NCBI GenBank assembly: GCA_023229945.1
Contig: JALNYH010000011.1
Span: forward strand, 1 to 58,750
Direction of reading: 5' to 3'
DNA: 58,750 bases
Source of the DNA: Arcobacteraceae bacterium
Lineage (GTDB): Bacteria > Campylobacterota > Campylobacteria > Campylobacterales > Arcobacteraceae
Shown: piece after piece, positions 54,352-58,750 of the stretch
Layout: each line of letters opens with the position of its first letter
Position numbering within the stretch: the stretch's first letter is position 1
Position numbers and translations under genes: made by a program
The notes under the pieces: model-generated
What the model was told of the DNA's origin: nothing
The model's input: only the letters and a program-made list of their open reading frames with translations
The model's database searches: none

Positions 54352-55074
54352 ATGAAAAACTTTTTTATTGCTATTTTAATATCCATTCTTGTACATATTA
54401 TATTATTTTTTTCATATAAACCATCTCAAACGGAAGAGATAAAACCTCCTCGACTACCAAAAACGACATCCGTAAAATATGTAAAATTATCACCATCTAT
54501 AGAAAAAAAAGAGATTACAAAAGAACAAATAGTTCAACAATCCGAATATTTAACACCTCCACAACCTTTGCCAACTCCTAAGAAAAAAACACCAAAAAAA
54601 GCTATAGAGATTCCAAAACCAGAGCCTAAAAAAGCTCCTGTAGAGAAAGAATATATTGAGGTACAAAAACCTTCAGCTGGCAGTATTTTAGAATCTGCAC
54701 TAAAGAAAGAAGAACCAAGACCTATTGATGAACTAACACAAAGTTATCTTGATCTTTATGGTAAAGAATTTTATAGTTTCAGCGATGAAACCAAAGAATT
54801 TTTAAAAGACAATCTTTCAGACATAGGAAGAATAACTCAGAGATATTTACTATATCCTTCTATTTCGATAAGAACCAAACAACAAGGTTACAATATAGTA
54901 GAATTTATGCTTCACCCAAATGGAGATATTAGTGATTTAAAACTTTTACAAAGTTCATCATATTCAGCTCTTGATAATAACTCCATACATACTATCAAAG
55001 TGGCATACAAAGATTATCCAAAACCAAAAGAATCTACAAAAGTTAGGATATATATTTATTATAAGTTGTATTAG
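54352..55074 (+). CDS. tonB: TonB-family energy transducer
   Basis: 240 residues. N-terminal membrane helix (about 4-22, with SILVHIILFF), a Pro/Lys-rich linker (about 60-110), and a C-terminal TonB domain (about 160-240; YPSISIRTKQQGYNIVEFMLHPNGDISDLKLLQSSS shape). It carries proton-motive energy to outer-membrane receptors. No exbB/exbD lie next to it. The stop TAG is the first unit of a TAGGTGG array. Confidence 0.88.
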   Translation: MKNFFIAILISILVHIILFFSYKPSQTEEIKPPRLPKTTSVKYVKLSPSIEKKEITKEQIVQQSEYLTPPQPLPTPKKKTPKKAIEIPKPEPKKAPVEKEYIEVQKPSAGSILESALKKEEPRPIDELTQSYLDLYGKEFYSFSDETKEFLKDNLSDIGRITQRYLLYPSISIRTKQQGYNIVEFMLHPNGDISDLKLLQSSSYSALDNNSIHTIKVAYKDYPKPKESTKVRIYIYYKLY

Positions 55075-55140
55075 GTGGTAGGTGGTAGAGAAGATAATAA
55101 GAAATAATTTTTCCTTACAAACTACAAACCAATTACAATC
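55072..55140. repeat. stop-anchored heptad array (TAGGTGG) after tonB
   Basis: Two TAGGTGG units and TAGAGAA start at the tonB stop codon, followed by a core (GATAATAAGAAATAATTTTT) shared with the arrays at 57606 and 58703, then a right arm with ACAAACT and ACAAACC. The right arm is weaker than in the other copies. Confidence 0.75.
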
Positions 55141-55169
55141 GTTTAAGTAAAAAATCAACTTATTTTAAA

Positions 55170-55175
55170 TATAAT
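55170..55175 (+). promoter_or_regulatory. -10 box of argF
   Basis: TATAAT 27 bases before the argF ATG, with AGAAGG as ribosome site. Confidence 0.6.
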
Positions 55176-55202
55176 CTTCACTTCAATAAAAGAAGGTATT
55201 AA

Positions 55203-56126
55203 ATGAGACATTTTTTAACACTTAGAGATTTTACTAAAGATGAAATCTTAGATATTTTGAATTTAGCAATACAAATCAAACAAGAGACAAAAGCTGGTGT
55301 ACTAAAAGACTATATGCCTAAAAAAACACTTGGTATGATATTTGAAAAAAGTAGTACAAGAACAAGGGTAAGTTTTGAAACTGGTATTTATCAGCTTGGT
55401 GGTATTGGACTCTTTTTAAGCTCAAACGATATACAGTTAGGGCGAGGGGAACCTATGAAAGATACAGCACGAGTTATAAGTCGTATGGTTGATATGGTGA
55501 TGATTAGAACTTTTTCTCAAAGCAAACTTGAAGAATTTGCTTCATATTCACAAGTACCTGTAATCAATGGGCTAACTGATGAATATCACCCTGTTCAGCT
55601 TTTGGCTGATTATATGACTATTATGGAACATGGGCTAGATAAGGACTTAAAAGTAGCATACATAGGTGATGGCAACAATATGACTCATTCATGGCTTATT
55701 CTTGCTGCCAAACTTGGATTTGAACTACGAGTTGCAACACCAAAAGGGTATGAAGTAGATAGTGAGATTTTGGCATATGCACAAAATGAAGCAAAAACAA
55801 GTGGAGCAAAACTAATAATCACAAATGACCCAAAAGAGGCGATGAAAGATGTGACAATAGCTACAACTGATACTTGGGTATCTATGGGGCAAGAAGACGA
55901 AAAAGAAAAAAGAATCAAAGATTTTGCAGGATTTATTGTAGATGATAGTTTGATGAGTTTGGCGGATAAAAACTGTAAATTCCTACATTGTCTACCAGCT
56001 TATAGAGGATATGAGGTGAGTGAAGAAGTATTAGAGGGAACTAACTCTTTAGTATTTGATGAAGCAGAAAATAGGCTACATGTGCAAAAAGGAGTGATGG
56101 TTTGGTTAGATAGAAATAGAGCTTAA
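55203..56126 (+). CDS. argF: ornithine carbamoyltransferase
   Basis: 307 residues. The carbamoyl-phosphate motif SSTRTRVSFE (about 50-59), the HPVQLLAD segment and the ornithine-binding HCLPAYRG (about 264-271) are present. It makes citrulline in arginine synthesis. The last 16 coding bases before the CTTAA loop form a perfect stem with the 3' flank. Confidence 0.96.
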   Translation: MRHFLTLRDFTKDEILDILNLAIQIKQETKAGVLKDYMPKKTLGMIFEKSSTRTRVSFETGIYQLGGIGLFLSSNDIQLGRGEPMKDTARVISRMVDMVMIRTFSQSKLEEFASYSQVPVINGLTDEYHPVQLLADYMTIMEHGLDKDLKVAYIGDGNNMTHSWLILAAKLGFELRVATPKGYEVDSEILAYAQNEAKTSGAKLIITNDPKEAMKDVTIATTDTWVSMGQEDEKEKRIKDFAGFIVDDSLMSLADKNCKFLHCLPAYRGYEVSEEVLEGTNSLVFDEAENRLHVQKGVMVWLDRNRA

Positions 56127-56142
56127 CTCTATTTCTATCTAA
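56106..56142. repeat. perfect 16-bp palindrome over the argF stop codon
   Basis: TTAGATAGAAATAGAG (56106-56121) is mirrored exactly at 56127-56142 around a five-base loop CTTAA that holds the TAA stop. One arm encodes the last residues (LDRNRA). No T tract follows at once, but the stem alone is strong. Confidence 0.9.
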
Positions 56143-56144
56143 CA

Positions 56145-56225
56145 GGTAAAAAGTAAAATCTAAAAGGTCAGATAAGAAGACAATATTATTAACTTTTTAG
56201 ATATTAGATATTAGATTTTAGATAA
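56145..56225. repeat. heptad array (TAGATAT/TAGATTT) with inverted left arm
   Basis: Right arm: two TAGATAT, one TAGATTT, one TAGATAA (56198-56225). Left arm: AAAAAGTAAAATCTAAAAG (56148-56166), the reverse-complement type. It fills the argF-hemN gap and ends just before the hemN ribosome site. Confidence 0.75.
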
Positions 56226-56240
56226 TGAGATAGGATGATT

Positions 56241-57608
56241 ATGATTGATTTTAAAAAATTTGAAAAATATAGCAAAGCTGGACCTAGATATACAAGCTAC
56301 CCAACTGCTCCAGAATTTAAAGAGAGTTTTGGTGAAAAAGAACTAATAGAAAAGTATGTGAATGGGGATAAAAACAGAGCATTGTCACTTTATATTCATA
56401 TCCCTTTTTGTAGAAGTGCTTGTTATTTTTGTGGTTGCAATGTAGTTTTTACAAGTAAAGATGATAAAAAGAAAAAATATATTGACTATCTTGAAAAAGA
56501 GTTAAAACTAATATCAAAGTATCTAGACACTAGTAGAAGTGTAACTCAAATGCACTTTGGTGGTGGAACTCCTACATTTTTGGATGCTGATGATTTGGAT
56601 AGGGTTATCAAACTAGTCAAAGCTACTTTTCCAAATTTTGCCGATGATGCAGAGATAAGCTGTGAGGTTGATCCTAGATTTTTTAGTGTAGAGCATATGA
56701 AAGTACTTAAAAATGGAGGATGCAACCGTCTAAGCTTTGGGGTACAAGATTTAGAACCAAAAGTTCAAGAAGAAATCCATAGAATCCAATCATTTGAAAT
56801 GACTCAAAATGTAGTACAAATAGCACGAGATGCAGGTATCAAATCTATCAATATTGACCTTATTTATGGACTTCCTTATCAAACAAAAGAGAGTTTTTTA
56901 GATACTATCAAAAAAATAGCTACACTAGACCCTGATAGATTAGCAATATTTAACTATGCTCATGTTCCTTGGATGAAAAAAACAATGAGAAAATTTGATG
57001 AAAGTACTTTTTCGCCTCCTAGTACCAAGCTTGAAATGCTAAAAGATACAATCGAGTTCTTTACAAATAATGGCTACAAAATGGTAGGTATGGATCACTT
57101 TGCAAAACCTGATGATGAGCTGTTTTTGGCTATCCAAAAAGGTGAATTACACAGAAACTTCCAAGGATATACCACAAAAGGTGGAGCAGACCTTATAGGT
57201 ATAGGACTTACAAGTATTGGAGATGGTGTAGATTATTATGCCCAAAACTTCAAAGAACTAGATGTCTATGAAAATGCAATAGATAGTGGAAGACTACCAG
57301 TATTCAAAGGGTATCAGTTAAGTCAAGATGACATCATAAGACAATTTGTAATAATGGAAATGATGAGTAACTTTTCACTAAATATAAAAAGAGTTGAAGA
57401 GCAATTTGGTATAGTTTTCAAAGAGTATTTTAAAGATGATTTACCACAATTACAAGAATTTATTGAAGCGGAACTTGTAAGTGTAAGTGATGACAAAATA
57501 GAAGTAAGCCAAACTGGAACTATGCTAATACGAAATATAGTAATGCCTTTTGATGCGTACTTGAAAAAAATCCCAGAAAATCAGAGAAAATTTAGTAAAA
57601 CTATTTAG
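56241..57608 (+). CDS. hemN: oxygen-independent coproporphyrinogen III dehydrogenase
   Basis: 455 residues. The radical-SAM motif with extra Cys, CRSACYFCGC (about 54-63), and the N-terminal GPRYTSYPTAPEF are HemN signatures. It oxidises coproporphyrinogen to protoporphyrinogen without oxygen. I chose ATG 56241 since AGGA (56232-56235) is then five bases away; ATG 56235 overlaps that site. The TAG stop is the first unit of a heptad array. Confidence 0.95.
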   Translation: MIDFKKFEKYSKAGPRYTSYPTAPEFKESFGEKELIEKYVNGDKNRALSLYIHIPFCRSACYFCGCNVVFTSKDDKKKKYIDYLEKELKLISKYLDTSRSVTQMHFGGGTPTFLDADDLDRVIKLVKATFPNFADDAEISCEVDPRFFSVEHMKVLKNGGCNRLSFGVQDLEPKVQEEIHRIQSFEMTQNVVQIARDAGIKSINIDLIYGLPYQTKESFLDTIKKIATLDPDRLAIFNYAHVPWMKKTMRKFDESTFSPPSTKLEMLKDTIEFFTNNGYKMVGMDHFAKPDDELFLAIQKGELHRNFQGYTTKGGADLIGIGLTSIGDGVDYYAQNFKELDVYENAIDSGRLPVFKGYQLSQDDIIRQFVIMEMMSNFSLNIKRVEEQFGIVFKEYFKDDLPQLQEFIEAELVSVSDDKIEVSQTGTMLIRNIVMPFDAYLKKIPENQRKFSKTI

Positions 57609-57687
57609 GTTTTAGGTTTTAGTTTGTAGAGGGTAGAGAAGATAATTAAGAAATAATTTTTCGTTACCACCTACCACCTACCACCTA
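57606..57687. repeat. inverted heptad array joining the stops of hemN and waaC
   Basis: Left arm from the hemN TAG: two TAGGTTT, TAGTTTG, TAGAGGG, TAGAGAA (57606-57640). Core GATAATTAAGAAATAATTTT. Right arm, read on the minus strand from the waaC TAG (57687-57685), is three TAGGTGG units. Both arms thus start with the stop codon of the gene on that side, and the element is the whole gap. Confidence 0.85.
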
Positions 57688-58683
57688 AAGCATTTTCTTA
57701 GCCAACCTAACCACATCCACCTCTTTAATCTTCTCAATAGAAAAATCACCTTTGTCAAGCTTGTAATGGTCTACAATAGAAGGGGATTTTAGTACATGAT
57801 TGATGGTTGTCTCATAAGCTTGTTCTATTGGTGTAGGACCAAAAAGCATAATTGATGGCTTATTTAGCCCCCATGCTATATGAGTAGGTCCTGTGTCGTT
57901 GCCTATGACCAAATCTGATTGTTTTATAAGTGATTTTAGCTCATCAAATGATAATTTTGGTGCAATAACTACATCTTTTACAATCTTTTGAATACTATGA
58001 GCTATCTCTTTTTCACTATCATTTCCCCATACAATAATGGCATTTTCAGATAGTTCTTTGATAATATTTGCATACTTTTGTGCTGGATAGTTTTTGCTCT
58101 CCCAAGATGAACCTACTACAAATACAATATTTTTTTTGATTTTTGAAATACATTCAAATGAATGCTCCTCACTATACAAAAATGGCTTTTTTGCCAAAAT
58201 ATCATCATGAGATATACCAAATCCTAAAGCTTTGGATACAAGATAACAATTTCTAAATATTTTGTTTTGAGTGTAGCTAATAGCTACTTTTTCATCATAA
58301 AAATAAGATGCAATACCTTCTCTGATACTATCTCTATCAAACCCAACTACCTTACTACCAACAAAATGCCCACCAATAATTTTAGAGACAATTGCAGATT
58401 TGATAAGACCTTGAGCATCTATGACTATATCATAGTCGTTTTTTGCTATTTCTTTTAGTTTTCCTAATTCTACAAATATATTTGAAAAAGATTTTTTTAT
58501 TGATTTGAGATTGATTTTATGAATTGTATTTATATGAGGATTATTTTCCAAAACACCAGCTAATGACTCTTCCACTACCCAGTCTATAGAAACATCAGGA
58601 TACTTTGCTTTGATAAACTGCAACACCACCATAGTATGTACAATATCCCCAATAGCACTAAGTCTTACAATTGCAATTTTCAT
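57685..58683 (-). CDS. waaC: lipopolysaccharide heptosyltransferase I
   Basis: 332 residues, GT9 family. The N-terminal VRLSAIGDIVHTMVVL and the C-terminal SDLVIGNDTGPTHIAWGLNKPSIMLFGPT are WaaC signatures. It adds the first heptose to Kdo of the LPS inner core. Other core genes probably lie beyond the right edge. Confidence 0.93.
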   Translation of the reverse strand: MKIAIVRLSAIGDIVHTMVVLQFIKAKYPDVSIDWVVEESLAGVLENNPHINTIHKINLKSIKKSFSNIFVELGKLKEIAKNDYDIVIDAQGLIKSAIVSKIIGGHFVGSKVVGFDRDSIREGIASYFYDEKVAISYTQNKIFRNCYLVSKALGFGISHDDILAKKPFLYSEEHSFECISKIKKNIVFVVGSSWESKNYPAQKYANIIKELSENAIIVWGNDSEKEIAHSIQKIVKDVVIAPKLSFDELKSLIKQSDLVIGNDTGPTHIAWGLNKPSIMLFGPTPIEQAYETTINHVLKSPSIVDHYKLDKGDFSIEKIKEVDVVRLAKKML

Positions 58684-58702
58684 TTTAAAAACTCCGTTTC
58701 TT

Positions 58703-58750
58703 TAGGTGTTAGGTGGTAGGTGGTAGAGAAGATAATTAAGAAATAATTTT
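58703..58750. repeat. heptad array cut by the window end
   Basis: Units TAGGTGT, two TAGGTGG and TAGAGAA, then the core GATAATTAAGAAATAATTTT, identical to the left half of the element at 57606. The right half lies outside the window. It sits 20 bases upstream of the waaC start. Confidence 0.8.

Overview
This AT-rich window reads as chromosomal DNA of a marine or salt-tolerant member of the Campylobacterota (Epsilonproteobacteria; an Arcobacter/Sulfurimonas-type organism is an inference, not proven). The evidence is the gene content and protein style: a CiaB-like protein, an HsrA-like orphan response regulator lacking the phosphoacceptor Asp, RpoD with a long acidic insert, a short ComEC without a nuclease domain, sulfide:quinone oxidoreductase, ectoine synthesis and TATAAT-type promoters with weak -35 regions. 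I saw no tRNA, rRNA, CRISPR, prophage or insertion sequence, and no gene-free stretch exceeds 300 bases.

Layout. (1) 1-12.4 kb: the 3' part of a type VI secretion (T6SS) operon: an unidentified gene end, clpV/tssH, a tiny lipoprotein, an FHA protein (tagH), tssJ, tssK, tssL, tssM, a PP2C phosphatase, a Ser/Thr kinase and hcp. The FHA, phosphatase and kinase set matches the threonine-phosphorylation switch known from Pseudomonas H1-T6SS. (2) 12.5-18.7 kb: ybeY, a cation exchanger, a secreted EEP-family nuclease, murJ and an MsbA-like ABC exporter in one tightly packed run. (3) 18.9-27.9 kb: a GGDEF/EAL protein with a CxxCH haem motif, then housekeeping genes (rsmG, ribA, hemB, comEC, a GlcF-like Fe-S protein, lgt). 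(4) 27.9-32.6 kb: sqr, ectABC and a divergent HsrA-like regulator, with repeated ATTGTAACAT boxes around the regulator. (5) 32.8-46.5 kb: pgk, murA, ciaB-like, a cupredoxin, a DHH phosphoesterase, cca, leuB/leuD, rpoD, a PAS-like protein, atpZ and hemL. (6) 46.5-54.3 kb: a signalling island with an SBP-PAS-GGDEF-EAL protein, a histidine kinase with three periplasmic substrate-binding modules and its response regulator. (7) 54.3-58.7 kb: tonB, argF, hemN, waaC.

The most unusual signal is not a gene. Many gaps hold 7-base tandem repeats (units such as TAGGTGG, TAGGTCT, TAGATTT, TAATAAC). The unit changes from place to place but the 7-base period is kept, the arrays are often arranged as inverted arms, and they often start exactly at a stop codon. 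One array runs into the start of rsmG. Separately, the last coding bases of hemL and argF are mirrored just past the stop codon as perfect 20-bp and 16-bp palindromes.
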